64,000 nucleotides of DNA from Cyclospora cayetanensis (GCF_002999335.1 NW_020312181.1:245012-309011), one strand, 5' to 3'. Counted from the first letter of the stretch, positions 11,001 to 23,900 are shown. Numbers and translations are program-made. Notes: generated from the letters alone by a model not told the origin.

Positions 11001-13177
11001 TCAGCAAAGACTCCTCATGTATGTCACTAACGCTGAGGCCCTGGAGGTAGCCCAGTACTTATTTAGAACTAGAAATGGACCATTAAGGGGAAGGGCTGGG
11101 AGTATGTCAACATTAGAGGAGAACCTACGCACCACGCGCATGTAAGGACCTAGAACCGTATCAGAAAATATGCGAGTTGAGTGTAGCACGAGGGGCGGCT
11201 CAATGCAGCCTGAAGTAGCAAAGACAAGACGGGCCATGAAGCTACAGAAAAACTCTGAGGTAGCAACAAAGAAAGCAACCGATACATCTGCCTGTGTCGA
11301 TATGTTTGCAAGCACACAAGTGCAAACCTCTTAGTAATTTGGCGCAGCCATGTTGTCTCACTCTTATTTTCGCTGTAAACCTTCAGGAAATGAACGATCT
11401 CATCCGTACTCGGGCCCTTCCCTGACTTCTGCACCGCAGCCAGCGGAGTTAGCCCTTCCTGAAAAGGCGAAAGCATTGTTTACAATGATTGATAGAGCTG
11501 TTCATATTGCTGCTTGCTCTATTATGGGTAAAGATTTTTGTTTACAAATGCACTGCGTGCATGTGTCATTCTTCAATGATCGCTTGTCATAAAGAGCGCT
11601 TTTGAACTGCTACACCCTTATCATATTTCCTACTGCACTCAATATGGACGCACCGCGTTCTTCTCTTCAGCAGGGACACTGGCCATGTCCACGAGCCTAC
11701 GCATGATTTCTACATATCCGCCCGTGGCTGCAAGATGAAGCGGCGTGTTCCCCTCCTTGTCTCTTGCCATGGGGTTCGCGTGGTGCAGCAGAAGCGCCTC
11801 AAGGGCTAGAGCTGGCACTATAGACCTTGGCACCGCCTGATACAAAACTGGTGCAGCTGCTAGATGAATTGGGGCCTTTCCTCTGGCGTTCGGCGCATTG
11901 ATATGCACGCCGATCTCTGCCGTCTCCAGAAGCCTTGTGGTGGAAGTGTAGGCGTTAAATATGGCCGCGTAGTGCAGCGGGGTGTTGCCTTGCACATCGG
12001 GGGCTGAGGGATCAGCCCCGTGGTCCAACAGGATCCGCACGACGGGCCAGTTGTCACCAGCCGCCGCATAATGCAGAGCAGTCATACCGGCCTGCACGCA
12101 TTGTGCTATGCAGTCCGTTGGCCGTACAATGCGGATGACGGGTTTTCACAATGCGCTTGATGTGCAACCTACACAGCAACACGTAGAAGAAAGTGGTAAA
12201 CGGAGGGCGAACGACAGAGGGCACCAGCGCATTGCATACCTTATCAGTGGCCTTGGCATCTGCGCCTGCGAGGAGTAGGCGCTTGACGAACCCGCTTGAT
12301 AGAGCCTTTGGATGGTAAGCAGCAAGCATAAGGGGTGTCCTCTCCAAGGTGTCTCTGGTGTCAACTTTAGCGCCGTACTGCATCAGCAGCTCCACCGATT
12401 CAATGCTGTCCAAAGACTGAATCGACGCCGCTGCATGCAGCGGCCTGCCATTTGTAGCCTGCGGCAGCATACGAAGACAGCTCGCAGCGCCTTTCACTCG
12501 CATGTCTGCAACGTGTTGGAATTTCAAATGCCCACATGCACTCAAGGTACTCAGTGGGCTGAGTTCGTGTCTTTGCTGGTAGCTATGCCTCCCTCAGCCG
12601 TGTCCAGCGCACCTCGTAAGTGTTGAGAGCGCTCAGTGGCGATAAAGTGGCGTCAGTTGTCCTCTGATTTTGGGGGATGGAGGGTATATCGGGGAAAGCG
12701 CCGAACTGCAGCAGCACTTCCGTCACATGTGGTTTTCTGGCAGCAATAGCCGCATGCAGGATCGAGTCGCCATCTCGCACTCTGGGGGGGCTGCTCGTCT
12801 AGAGGCAAACAATACGCACGCATGGCTAGCTTATTTTTCAAGGCGCCGTTCCTGGCTCCTTCGCGGGCAAGGAAAGATAAAAGATATTGCCTTCCACTAA
12901 TGGCGCTCCTACATCTTTTATTGTGGACACCTCTCTACGGGGGAACTACCCGATCAAAAGTTTCAGGCCAAAGAGCTCTAAGATCCAATCGTACCGCTGT
13001 AGCTCGACAATATCTGAAATTTCGGCTACGTGAATTTGCGACGTCCGCAGCCCTCAGCAGCGCAGTGAGTTCGGCAAGAGAGTAAGGCCCATCGATCCGC
13101 CGAAAAACTTCATCACAGAACCCCTGATCTGCATCCTGAAAATGGACTGCAGCAGAGGCACCATTACAACGCATCAT
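11001..13177 (-). CDS. Ankyrin-repeat protein, multi-exon
   Basis: Ankyrin repeats run through consecutive minus-strand exons. 12613-12798 has DGDSILHAAIAARKPHVTEV; 12240-12545 has NGRPLHAAASIQSLDSIESV, then a second repeat with RTPLMLAAYHPKALSSGFV and ending ATDK at a GTATGC donor; 12091-11654 adds GMTALHYAAAGDNWPVVRIL, GNTPLHYAAIF, GKAPIHLAAA and GNTPLHLAATGGYVEIM; 11458-11362 adds EGLTPLAAVQKS. The last exon (11209-11001) follows in phase and has no ankyrin motif. About seven repeats are visible; ankyrin arrays bind protein partners, so no specific role can be given. The likely first exon is 12995-13177 with a tandem ATG-ATG. The junction from 12613 to the 12545 exon does not match in phase, so a small exon or another boundary is missing there. 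The later joins (12240/12091, 11654/11458, 11362/11209) are all phase-consistent. Confidence 0.78.
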
Positions 13178-13375
13178 AAAGCGGCTTCCACACACGAAGC
13201 AGCTAGCAGCCAGATAAGCGGACACATTGCGTTTAGCATGACGGGCCAGGATGGTTCCCCTAGGACTCCAAAATTTAGTTTCTGATTATTTTACTCTATG
13301 GCTCTTATTTAAGGTTTCGATGTGTCCCCCCGCAGCAGCCGACACCCTATACTCCCTCCCCTTACAGTCAACTCT

Positions 13376-15081
13376 CTATTTGAGTATTCGCTGATGACTG
13401 ATGACCGCACTGCGGACGCAGGGAGAGTGTAGGAAACTAAGTAAACCGACAAAGCAGGTCGCACCATTTTCTGCTGCTTTCTTGATGAGCTCGTTCTCCT
13501 CCTTTAGGGCCTCCAGTGCAATCTCCGTGTAACACTTTCCCTGTTGCATGTCGACCTTGGCCTCTGCAGTCTGTCCGGTGCTGGCTGCAATACCCTCGGT
13601 GCCTTCGAGGTGACTCTCCTCGACAGGCGTCGTAGAACCCCGCGTAGAGTCACCTTGGTCATGGCTCTCAGTTGCACCTATTTGCGCTGGGGACGAAGAC
13701 TGCTCTCGCTCTTCAGTGCCTTTTGTTGAGGCTGCTGTCTCGTTTTTTCCCTGCGAAGATGTGCTATCGGGTGTTCCCCCGTCATGCGCTTTTATCGCAG
13801 CCTCCCCTGCATGCAACTCTTGCACTTGTGATTTTCCAGCAGAGGGGGTTGCCCCTCTAGAGTCCGGAGCCTCCGCAGCCAAATCTACCTGCTCAATGTC
13901 GCTCCTTTTCACTGCTTGTGCCTGCCCTTCGGAAGCCCCTGTTCCAGAATCTGCCACTGGTGAGCTTTGATCTTCTGGCTCTTCCGTTGTGGCTGCAGTT
14001 TTATTTGTTGGTGACTCCTCGTCCTTGGCGTCTTCAGCAGCCCCTGTTACAGTGTTTGCTTGCTGCGAGGAGGAAGGCTCTGCCTCGTCCTTATCATCAG
14101 ACGGCACAGCGGCAGTAACCTCCTGAACGCCTGCAGTAGCCCTAGCATGTGGCCGCTCAGAGCTGCTGGCCGATGCCTCAGAGGAAGAATCTTCTGCTTC
14201 AGCTTGAGTGCCCTGTTCGGCTTCTTCATTGTTTGACTTGCTGGCCTTGGTTTCACTACTTTCCTCCTCATTATCCTGATTTTCGGTGTAAGATTCGTTC
14301 GTCGGCGAGCCCCCCTCTGTTTTCGCCTGAGGGCTGCTGCTGTCATCTCTACTGCTATTCTCCGCTGCTGCTTCTGATTGCTCTCCGGCCTGCCCCTGCT
14401 CGCTTTCTTGTGACGCTCCCTCTTTCTGGTCTTCTCCTGCCGACGATTCATCACTCTCCTCAGTAGATTTTCCCGCTTCACTGGCTTTATCATCCTCGTC
14501 GGGTTTTTCTTCCTCGGCTTCGCTTTCCGCCTCACTGCTCTGCTTATCCTCTTTCTCAGAAGAGCCACCTACCTGCAGGGCCGAAGCCCCATGATATCCA
14601 TGAAGGCTAAGCCTCTCCAGCAACGGTGCTTTCTCCTCTCCGCGAGAAAACAGCCGTCTGTCTGCCCTTCTCACCGCACTCCCGTTTATTTCCTCATCAA
14701 AAAGAGCTCTATTTGATCCGTTTAATCTCAGATGATTCTCTGCCAAAGTCTCATCCGAGTCCTCGTAGTCTGAAGCCCAAGCACCTTCGTCTATTAAGGA
14801 ATAAGGGCTAGAGGACGGTGGTCGGCCGGCTGCCGGACTGATGGAAGAAGAAAAGCCGGATGAAGGATGCAAGGAGAGCAAATTTCGTGGAAGAGACAGT
14901 GATTGCTCACTCGGAAGGACAGAACTCGCTCCCTTCGCTGCAGCAACGGAGACAACACAAGCACGCACAAGCCGGACAAGATGACTAGAAAGGCAAATGG
15001 ATTACCTCGAAGGAAAAGGGAGCCAGCAAATGTCGCTTCGTTATAATTTACTGATACTGCAGCAGGACGGATTTCCCCCAT
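13376..15081 (-). CDS. Acidic Ser/Glu-rich low-complexity protein
   Basis: Two exons, 15006-15081 and 13376-14937, join in phase 1 with a GAG|GTAAT donor and a pyrimidine-rich CAG acceptor, giving about 520 residues. The large exon is dominated by Glu, Ser, Ala, Asp, Gln and Thr, for example SSEAESEAEEEKPDEDDKAS and repeated SS/EE runs, and is probably disordered. A short C-terminal stretch, IALEALKEENELIKKAAENG, looks like a coiled coil. There are no Q-runs, unlike nearby genes. No domain is recognisable. Reading straight through the proposed intron would give a hydrophobic signal-like stretch in another frame, so a secreted form made by alternative splicing cannot be excluded. It lies 198 bases upstream of the ankyrin gene's first exon on the same strand. 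Confidence 0.62.
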
Positions 15082-16009
15082 TCTGCAAGGACATATAAGC
15101 AAGATTCACTATGCGGTCCGTGAAGATGCAAGGACCCATGCCCCAGAGAGGCGACATTGCGGACAGCAGGAACCGACTAAGAGGACACTCTGATGATCAT
15201 GCATTCAATGGGCGCTGCGTCGCATTTTTCTCCCGCGTACGCATATCTCTGGTCTTAGTGGGTGGTGAGGAACCTTGTTGGCATCAATGAACAGTTTATC
15301 CAGCCCCTCAACGAGATGCACCTCTCTCTGTTACCTTACGAGCATTTCAATAAGAATATATAATGGAATAAAGGAGAAAATACAACACTTCTGTTACCCT
15401 TCTAAAGCCAGAAAATGCAACGGGCATAACGAGACAAAGACAGCAGGCGCAGCCTTCATGGCTGTTGCGTTCTACGCCTCGAGCTGCTACCTTCCTGGGT
15501 GCATCCATCTTACTCATCAAGGTGAAAATGCAAGCAAAAACTGCTGGAGCCGAGCGCCTCCATAGCGCGCCGCCCTCTCCGCCGCCACCCATTCTGCTTC
15601 CCCCGAGGGTCTACAGCTGAGGTCTCAGCCGTAAAATGATGCCCTAGGGGTCAGAATCATTGGTCCTATGACAATAAAGTAAAAAACGGCCCAGAATATG
15701 CTTTAATACGGCGTAAACTTAGGAGAGGGAAATGAACGGAAGCTTTATGCTCGGGGCCTTAGGCTCGCAGGTCGGCACCGGTTGCATTTTGCAGACTCGA
15801 AAGCTACACTGGGCACTTCTCTTCATAGGTCTCGGGAATTTTCAATGTAAACCAATAGCTCAATTGAGGTTCTAGCCTCAACTGGGTTCGTGATGCAGAA
15901 GAAGACAAAAAAGCTTCCACTGTTCAAGCGGTGGTTCGTTGATGCGGATTTCACCCTCATGCAAATCAGTCCACCGAGAAGTGACTGAGATGCACTTTGA
16001 CATAGAATT
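15082..16009. other. Intergenic stretch, no supported gene
   Basis: 5' flank of the acidic-protein gene followed by sequence without coding bias. No motif or repeat identified. Confidence 0.35.
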
Positions 16010-16904
16010 TTACGCGAAACTTAATATGTTTGAGGACTTGTCAGCGTGTTTGTATTTCGTGCATTCATGCATTGCAAAACTCGTTTCCTGGTGGTACAGC
16101 ACATAGGCCCGTCGAATTTGTACCACTACTTCCGTCTGCGCACTAAACCCTGGCTGGATGACATGAAACAATCGACCCCAAATAAATATGAGACAGGTAA
16201 CCGTTGTGGACGTTTTATCTACATTGTCTTCTTTGAGGCGTACCGGCAGAAGGGGACCGATGGCCACAGAGATTCTGCACCGCAAAATGAAAGTTCAACA
16301 TCCTGATCTCCGTAACTTAAGCTTGAGTATGATCTGAACTTGAAAATCTTACATCTAAAGATGTAGTGGCCAGATCTCCAGGTATAGGTGCTCACCTTTT
16401 CATCATAGTACTCCGGCAATTCTGTGCACTCCACAAGTGCTGAGCATGAAACCTCAGATGGCTAAAAGACAGAGTTTATCACGCGAACACCGTCTGTTTG
16501 TGTAGTGTAGCACAATGTGTTGCATGGTCCTGCTGTGGTCTAGTTAAACACACAGGAGAGCATGTTAATGGGTCAGAAGTAGTGGAAAACGGCAAATCGA
16601 ATAATGGTTTCAAAGGAGACTGTGATACTACTCTACGGTGATGAAGAAACACCCTTACAGAAGGAATAACTTTTTTACCGAGCTCAGCCTAATATTTGCA
16701 GTCATATGACTACCGTCTAGAAACCAGTTAATCAACCATTGCCTTCAAAGGCTTTCTCTGTCGTGCATTGCAACAGGCAATGTTCACCACGACAACTTGT
16801 ACGTGTGTAGATTTTTATGAAGGCACGGCAGAACAGGCCAGTAAACTTATGATGCCTATCCAAAACGATACTTCTGGAGAATCATTGAAGCATCAAGACC
16901 TGAG

Positions 16905-17132
16905 TCAAGTGTAATTAAACGACGTTGTGAGCAGTGACACAGTTGGAGCAAGGGATGAAGCGGCAAATTTGCTCAGTCCGTCGGCAGAGACATAGATGCC
17001 ATCCTGACCCTGGGCCTCCGGCGATGCGACAATAAAGCCTATGATGATATCCACCAAAAGTGCTTCAGGAAAGCTTTGCAAAAGGCCGCGTTCAAAGAAT
17101 TGTGCGGCTTCAGCTGCGGACGCTGTGGGCAT
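16905..17132 (-). pseudogene. Integrase core fragment of retroelement copy 1
   Basis: A 75-codon open frame. It reads LLQSFPEALLVDIIIGFIVA then PEAQGQDGIYVSADGLSKFA, matching the retroviral-type integrase start (DFI-x-x-L-P and I-x-x-V-x-D-R-x-S-K). The first catalytic Asp is placed in the VSADGLSK segment. The rest of the core does not follow in this frame. Confidence 0.66.
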
Positions 17133-17689
17133 GTTTTACCGTTCACCGCCGCGCATCCTAGGCCACTAAAGAGGCATTAAGAGTTTGCCCATCCTAATGA
17201 TTGCCACCATGGTCAAAACCAACATGATCATGTGCTTTGCACAAAGCATCAGGGCGGAGCGAAGTCGAAGTGTACAGGTGACGGAGCCCCTGCTTTGTTT
17301 CGCGCCACAGTAGGCCATCCTCTACGTGATAGTGCTTTACCTGCTTACCATTTTACAGAGCGTGCGAATGAGCATCGAACGCATGAAACTCACTCCCTGT
17401 CGATAGAAACTTGAATCACCACAGACAAGGGCGGATCAAAAGGACAATGGCGAATCGCTGGGGCATCGAAAGAGCGCTTTGGGCACCAAGCTGATAATGT
17501 CGTTGTATACTCCACCCCAAAGTCGCGCTGTAGGAGGCACCCAAGCCAGCAGACAACTCCAGCTTTATCAAACTTATGAAAGCTCTGCGCAAGGTGCACC
17601 AAATGCTGTTACTTTCTCTTAACAGTATTCTGATGCCCATAAAAATAGTGGTATTTTCGGGTCCTACCACACCCCATTAACTTTCTTGT

Positions 17690-18282
17690 CTCGCAGGGAC
17701 GTCACAACTCGGTTGTGGTGATGCAATACGAATAACGAGCGGCAATTTGGTGTTTTGAAGCACCCGCAGCCTGTTGAAAGAGTATAAGACTCATCACCAC
17801 TCTACTAAGATTGGTCATTAGGTAGAAAGGACGCTTACAACTGTGCAGCGCAAGCACCGGAGAAAATAAAAAATGTAGGACAGCCGATAATCGCCCTTGC
17901 TGCGGCACCAGCCTTCTCTGTGCAGGAAACAGACCGTATTTTGTAAGGTGAATCAACCAAGGAAGCATTGACTCTAGCGAAGTCAGGAAATCGGACTCGG
18001 CAAGAAGATGGAAGCCCATAGATAAAGCTTTGCACGTCGTTGCGGGTGCGCTACGGTAAAGACTGCACTTCGATTGTTTAGTTTTGCCGGATCTACCCTA
18101 TGCATCTGAAGCATTAAATTACGAAAGGCAATTGTTTTCATGAAAGGCGAATTTGGCATACCTTCCCATACCAGCAGTTGTCCCGCAACAGCTGCATAAT
18201 AAAGAAAGCAGTTGCAAAGCCATTCTGGCGAAATGCATCCTCCAGCCCATCTTCTTTCACTGCGCTGCTGCGCTGCCCACAC
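17690..18282 (-). pseudogene. Reverse transcriptase thumb fragment of retroelement copy 1
   Basis: Contains MLQMHRVDPAKL and, after a frame change, PDFARVNASLVDSPYKI followed by TEKAGAAARAIIG. These correspond to the Ty3/gypsy stretch YYRRFI-x-x-F-S-x-I-A-x-PL-x-x-L-x-K and W-x-x-E-x-x-x-AF. The same blocks occur at 29405-29700 on the other strand. Frameshifts and stops interrupt it. Confidence 0.66.
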
Positions 18283-18413
18283 GGAGGCGCTGCCTCACCT
18301 TGTTGAGGTACCAACACCACCTCTTTCCGCGTAGATGGGACAAGCCTCGTTAATAAGACCATGGGTTACTTCCACAATGTTCTTCCTGGTACACGGACCG
18401 GCACAGCACGCAG

Positions 18414-18716
18414 CTATGGCCGCTTGTGCGCCTTCCAGTGGGTCACCCACGGCATACGTATGATGGTCTGAGCATTGTCAAGCAACATTATGATGGACCC
18501 GATTTGGGGGGTGCAGCATGTAACCGCAGGAGCCTGGTAAGTCCCTGCGTTACGCCGCCTGTCCGCACACATGAGCGATGGGGACTGCGCAAACGAGTTA
18601 AGTGGCAACTGCACTTCTACATTATCTCCTCAACTAACAACTTTCTTCTAATCCAGTGTCTAGTAACTCTAGAAACTCCTCATTACAAATGTGGTCTGTT
18701 ACCAATGCATAATTGA
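18414..18716 (-). pseudogene. Retropepsin-like fragment of retroelement copy 1
   Basis: In one frame NEEFLELLDTGLEESC carries the aspartic-protease DTG; after a frame change NSFAQSPSLMCADRRRNAGT follows. Copy 2 has the matching LLDPG and SFAQSPTLMGADGRQNTGT. The pair supports a shared protease segment, broken here by frame changes. Confidence 0.6.
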
Positions 18717-19929
18717 GCCATGGTGAATCGTCACTGGCAGCTCGGTCCTCTGTAGCCCGCATGACTGCCCCGCAGCTTGTGTGGGGTTTCCATTTATCTC
18801 AAGGGCCTTCTTTGCTTGCCAAGCAGCCTGCTTCCTCTTGATTAAGTCCCTTTGTTCAAGTGAATCTTCTTGTGCTAGGAGCAAGAGAGGTGTTGGTGTG
18901 CTTCCCGGGGCTGCGCATGGGCGACGTCTCGCCCTGGCGTGTCTTTTCCTTGCACATGTATTGCAGGCTAGGGCCGTTTGACACAACGCTGACAGCCAGA
19001 CCTTCCACATCTAGATTCGGCTCATCCTCTCAGCCAAAAGATAAGGGGGGTGAGTTTATTTGCTCCTGAACCCTCAGGGAGTTCAGCGTTTGTTAAAGCT
19101 CCACCGCAGAGCTGTTGAGATGCTAGTCCGCTGCCCATCCTGCGGCCATCTGAAGCTACGCTGTGCGTAGACCGCGAAATAAACCACTGGTACAGCGGTC
19201 GCTCTTCTACGTAGTGTTATATGTCTATGTACTGATCTAAGGCAAGTCTCCGCTTCAGCTTGTTCAATTCTCCCATAGTATGCTGTTCAGCTGATCTTGC
19301 CATAAACCAATGAGTCAGTGTTTGTGTGGGGGCTTGAGGTGTAGTGATCTTAGCGGGCAAGCAAATTCCTCCTTATGAATAGAGCCACCATTCAGGCGTT
19401 TTCCCTTTCAATATACATGCCTCTAAAAATACCCGTTTCTCTTTATTTTGGAATTACAAAGTGAGGCACGTCTCCAATCACCATATGAAGGTTTCGAGTA
19501 ATAAGCCATGGTTTTAAGGCCTTTTTCCTTTTTCTGGTCGACGCACATCGACACAGGCATAGACAGTTTACTGACTGAAAAATCGTGCTTGTCTACTGGT
19601 TGTGTAGTTACTGCGTTCACACCAGCTGGCAGGCTGGCCGTTGCCGCCCCAAGGGTCGTTGTACCACTGCCTATTTCCAGAGCAGAAGGGTTGTGTCACA
19701 GGCTACTGCCAACGAGAATAAACTTACTGACTACCACATTACGTTGACCCGAAGCGGAGAGCTGTTATAGGGAGACTTGACATACCAATACATCCACAGT
19801 CAGTGGATGAGCAGGCAATAGCTGCATCGAACCCAGTGGTGATAACACCTGGAACTCTCCATTTAGCACCTTTGTGAAAAAAACTTTAACTCCACACTGT
19901 CTGCAAGTTTATTAAATTGTTACTGCGTG

Positions 19930-20230
19930 TTTTGCAAAAACACTCTTGCGTTCCTTTGCCCACGCCGCTCAGCATTTTGGTTCGAGGGAAGGGGAATACG
20001 TAGGGGATGCTCGGCTGCATTCTCTAGGCACTCTTAGCATCCACAAATTATTGCATACAAAATCCACAGCATACCCACACAGCAGTTGCCTTCTTGTATC
20101 GAGCAAGCAGTACTCTGCAATAGGTAGGATCGACGAACAGACGAGCCACTCAGTCAGTTCCTTACGAATTCTAAAGCAAAATAAATCTAGTGTAGTAGAA
20201 AGTGTGCAAACGTAGCTCAGTCCCCTACAC
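19930..20230 (-). repeat. 5' LTR-like block of retroelement copy 1
   Basis: Its reverse complement shares a chain of blocks with 26890-27150: GAGTGG-x-CGTCTGTTCGT-x-x-ATCC, then CAGAGTACT, and a C-x-GCAATAC/CGATACAA block. It also matches the relic at 9195-9490. The position upstream of the protease segment fits a 5' LTR. Ends are not defined to the base. Confidence 0.55.
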
Positions 20231-20906
20231 CGAACGTTGAAGTGGCCTTTGTTTTTATCGTTGGCGCCAAGTCAACTCTGTAGAATGGGTCTGCATCGAT
20301 TATAGTTGTTTTGCGCTTCGTTTACACGCCCCCTATCGAGATGCAAAAATAGAGGACAGTCCGGGAGCGAGGGCTGCTGCTGCAGGCCATCCTTAGGACT
20401 CATAGAAAATGCACGTTGTGTGCTACGCGCAATAGTCCTGCAGGGCCTTCCTGCCGCTGCTTTTGATATAGCGGCTGCGACCGTCAGGGCGAGAGTTGTT
20501 GCCAAGCCAGTTTACCCATATAGGGCTTATTTGCTGGGAGTCTCACCGCCGCATGTGCCCTGCTCTTCGGAGGGCCTTTAGATTGCCATGAGGTTTAGGC
20601 GCGCATGGACATTGAGTCACTAGGTCACTTTGCTGCCCATGAGGAAACCCCTTTTTCTAGCGAAATAGGTAGAGGCCAGAGTGGCAATAGGGGGCCTTAG
20701 CAGCCCATAATATTTTCAGACAGGGAGGCGCAATAGCTGAAACGCACAAACTGTCTGCCCCGGGCGCGTCAAGGTCTCGTACCAAAGGGTCCCTCCAAAC
20801 CAGCACCAACAAGCTAGAAGCCCCCTGAAGCAGCAGATGCCATGGCCTCGGCTCGTGCTGCACTCGTAGACGCGAAGGTATGCGTTGCCACTGCAGAGGA
20901 AACATC
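20231..20906. other. 3' flank of the CCCH gene
   Basis: Between the LTR-like block and the stop of the CCCH gene. Likely its 3' UTR plus spacer; no gene seen. Confidence 0.35.
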
Positions 20907-23900
20907 CTATGCACTGTCATTCCCAGTAGGCACTTCAGCACTAGCATCGACAGACGCTGCCGGTGCTTTTGATTCGTCTGCCTCTGCTGGCACTTCTGCT
21001 TCTGCTGGCGCTTCGTCCTCTGGAGGGGCTCCTCCCACCAAGCCATAAGCCTCTGGATTTTCGACGTACGCTGCAGGCAGCAAAAGCGACAACGGCAGCA
21101 AGCAGTCCCTTTGAAACGGCAGCCGCAGCTCGAACAGACGCGACTGCAGCGCTCGCCACATCAGCAAAATGAGGGCCGTGTTGGTTCAGCGTAGCCTCTC
21201 ACAGGTAGCGGAAGCAAGGGCCTCAGCAGCCGTCATGTCCTGCTGTAGGTACTGGTCGTAAAAGTACTGAAGCAGAAGCGAAAACACGCACAATACTCCA
21301 CTAAACCCCGGCCCTCGATACCACGCACAGAAAAATCCCGAATAAGGGATGCCTTAGCCCCAGACCCCAAACTCTAGACCGCGCACCTCGATAAGATCCC
21401 GCTTGCTCCATCCCTCAAGGTAGGCATCGGAGGCAAGGAACTCCGGGGCCTTTGAATTAAAGTATTCCATCAGGACGGTCTCCTGCTCGGTTGTTCGTTC
21501 CCATCCCCCACCAGCAGCACCCTCGTCTTCGTCCCCCTCTTGGTGTTGCTGCTCAGCATCAACTTCCTCCGGTGCTTGATGCTGGTGCTGCTGGGGAGGA
21601 CCTGCCCCTCCGGCGGCCCCTGCAGAGGCCTCTTTGCTAGGGCCTGATGAGACCCCCTCCCCAGCCTCTCCGTCCCCGTGCGGTACACCCTCTTGCTGCT
21701 GCGGCTGAGGTTGCAGGCTTTGCATCCCTTGCTGCTGCTGCAGCAACAGCTGCTGCTGCTTCCTCTGCTTCTTGGCCTTCGCCTTACTCGCCGAGGACTT
21801 CCGCTTCTTAGGGGGTACAGCGCCTAGCATGAGAGCACCTGGGACCCCTGGAAGCCCCATCGCGGGATGCCGGAAGGGTGGCGGAGGGGGGCCCCCTGGA
21901 TACCACGGTGCACAAATTCCTCTGGGAGGCTCTGGAGGCGGTGGCTTTGGGACGTCTCCTGAGGGCCCCTGTAACGGGGGGCCCTGCATGGGCCTTGGGG
22001 TGCGCAATATGAAGGGAGGGGGCCCCTCTGGATGGGGGCCCCCTGGACCTCCTGGCCGCCTTCCCCTGGGGCCTCCAGGAGGTCCATAGCCCCCCTCAAG
22101 GACTCCGAAGGGGTGACTTCGGGGCCCTCCCGGAGGAGATCCATACACCTGGGGATACGCTTGCATATCGGGGCCCCCTCCCAGCGGCGGGCTTGCGTAC
22201 GGGGGCCCCATGGGGGGCCCTGACGCGCAGTGGGGCCCCCGGAATGTGGGGCCCCCAAACGGCTGATGAGGATTTGGGGCTCCCAAAGGATGGGGAAGAG
22301 GGGGAGCCCCTGCTCGCGTGGGAGGAGGAGGGGGTCCTGGCTGCATCTGCTGTCTCTGTGGGGCCCTCTGTTGCTGCTGGTCATACAGTTGTTGCTGCTG
22401 CTGAATCTGCTGCTGATTCTGCTGTTTAAGGGGTGCATCGGCGGCGAAGCGCCGCCGCAGCTCGGGAGCCTCGGAGAGGAATGAACCCAGCAGCATGAGT
22501 GTATGGGGGTTGAATTTATGGTACTCCTGGGGTGGAATGTGCAGATCCTCGCATGCGGGGCCTCTGGAGCAACGGCCTCCCAGAAGGAACTCTTTGCACG
22601 CTCGTGGAGGAGGGCCGCCTCCAGAGGATCCCGAGGAAGCCCCCGAGGTACTGCTTCCAACTGCGCTTCCCCCCTGAGGAGGCACTGCAGATACACCACT
22701 CCTCACAGTCTTGTGCAGGGGGGCAGGGCCTCCCCCACCGCTGGGAGCGGCCTCTCCCTGCGGTTGCTGCTGTTGGTATTGCTGCTGCAGCTGCTGCTGG
22801 GGGTGATGCTGCGAGTACTCATCAGGGGGGCCCCTCGGCCCGCCGTATGGCCCCACCTGAGGCCACGGCGCAGGCATGAAGCCTTCATCCCTGGGGCCCC
22901 GCCACATGCAACCGCCGTACTGTCGCTGCTGCTGCTGCTGCTCTTGCTGCCAGCAAGCAGGCGACATCCCGGGAGGAGGATAGTGAGGCACTCCCTGAGG
23001 CGGGAAGGGATGCGCCCCCTGCAGCGCGTAGGTGCCTGCAGGGGGCCCCTCCTGGTCACAGCCCCTCCTCTTACCCCTTAATGTGGGCCCTTGGGCGCTG
23101 TAAAAGCCCTCAGGGGCCATTAGGTGTGGGTGCTGCTGCATCATCTGTGGGGTGCACGTCCCAGGGGGCCCCCACCCATACCCCGCTGCGTGCTGCTGCT
23201 GCTGGTGCTGTTGCTGGTGTTGCTGTTGCTGCCAGTCCGCTGACGCCGTACTCGCGGATCCCACTCCGCCCGCTGTTGCTGGGGCCCTCTCTGCAGTTGC
23301 TGCAGCGGGAGCAGGGGCTGATCCGTTGGTGGCCCCCCGCAGCCTGCGCTGCAGCTCTTCTCTGCGGTGTTTCCAGCGCTCTCTCTCCTCGTTGGGGCCC
23401 CCCACTTCTTTGGAGCTCCCGCTGCTCTCCTTAGGGGAGAGCCCCTCCCGAGGAGGGCCCCCCCCCCTAGATCCAGAAGGCCTCGATTCAAAAGAGTCCC
23501 TACGGGAGCGTTCGTACCGCAAGCTGGAGCTTCGCCTCTCTCTACAGCCTCGGCTGCTACTGCGTCTACTATGGTTGCTGCGGCTGCGGCGTCCCCCTTC
23601 TCGCCCTCTCGAAGTGTGTCTCAGAGGCCCCTCCTCCTTCCACTGGCTGCTGCTCCGCCTACTGCTTCCACTGCTACTGTGACGACGCCTCCTACTGTAG
23701 ACCTTGCTGCTGCTGCGCGAGAGCCTCCGCGAGGAAGAGTGGGCATCCCGGTGCCTCCCCCACCTTTCCCTGGGAGAGCTGGAATCCCTGGGCCCCCAGG
23801 GGGGCCCCGAGGGCCCCCCTGGAGCCTCCCTGGAGGGGCCATGGTGCACTCTGCGAGGCTCGCGATAGAAGGGAGAGGGCGATCGCGGGGAGGGAGACCT

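Larger units (their letters stand above)
16010..20230 (-). mobile_element. Degenerate Ty3/gypsy LTR retroelement, copy 1
   Basis: A minus-strand relic in canonical Ty3/gypsy order. A 5' LTR-like block lies at 19930-20230, a retropepsin-like segment near 18414-18716 (FLELLDTG, catalytic DTG kept), RT thumb and linker at 17690-18282, an H2C2-like segment at 17416-17670 and an integrase core at 16905-17132. The reading frame breaks many times, so it is not autonomous. Each segment matches copy 2 (26.9-30.1 kb) or copy 3 (54.5-59.7 kb) at the protein level. Chromovirus-like Ty3/gypsy elements are known from Eimeria genomes. The 16010-16440 part (exon-like pieces LVECTELPEYYDEK and QTEVVVQIRRAYVLYHQ) may be integrase C-terminal sequence or a separate small gene. 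Edges are approximate and no 3' LTR was found. Confidence 0.68.

Noticed and set aside
16905..17132. Independent small gene of 75 residues
   Set aside because: The start codon and open frame are good, but the sequence matches the integrase core of the retroelement family also seen at 57.7 kb.
18990..19060. Possible U2 snRNA on the minus strand (CTTTTGGCTGAGAGG)
   Set aside because: Only the short CTTTTGGCT motif matches; the conserved branch-recognition and Sm-site regions do not follow.
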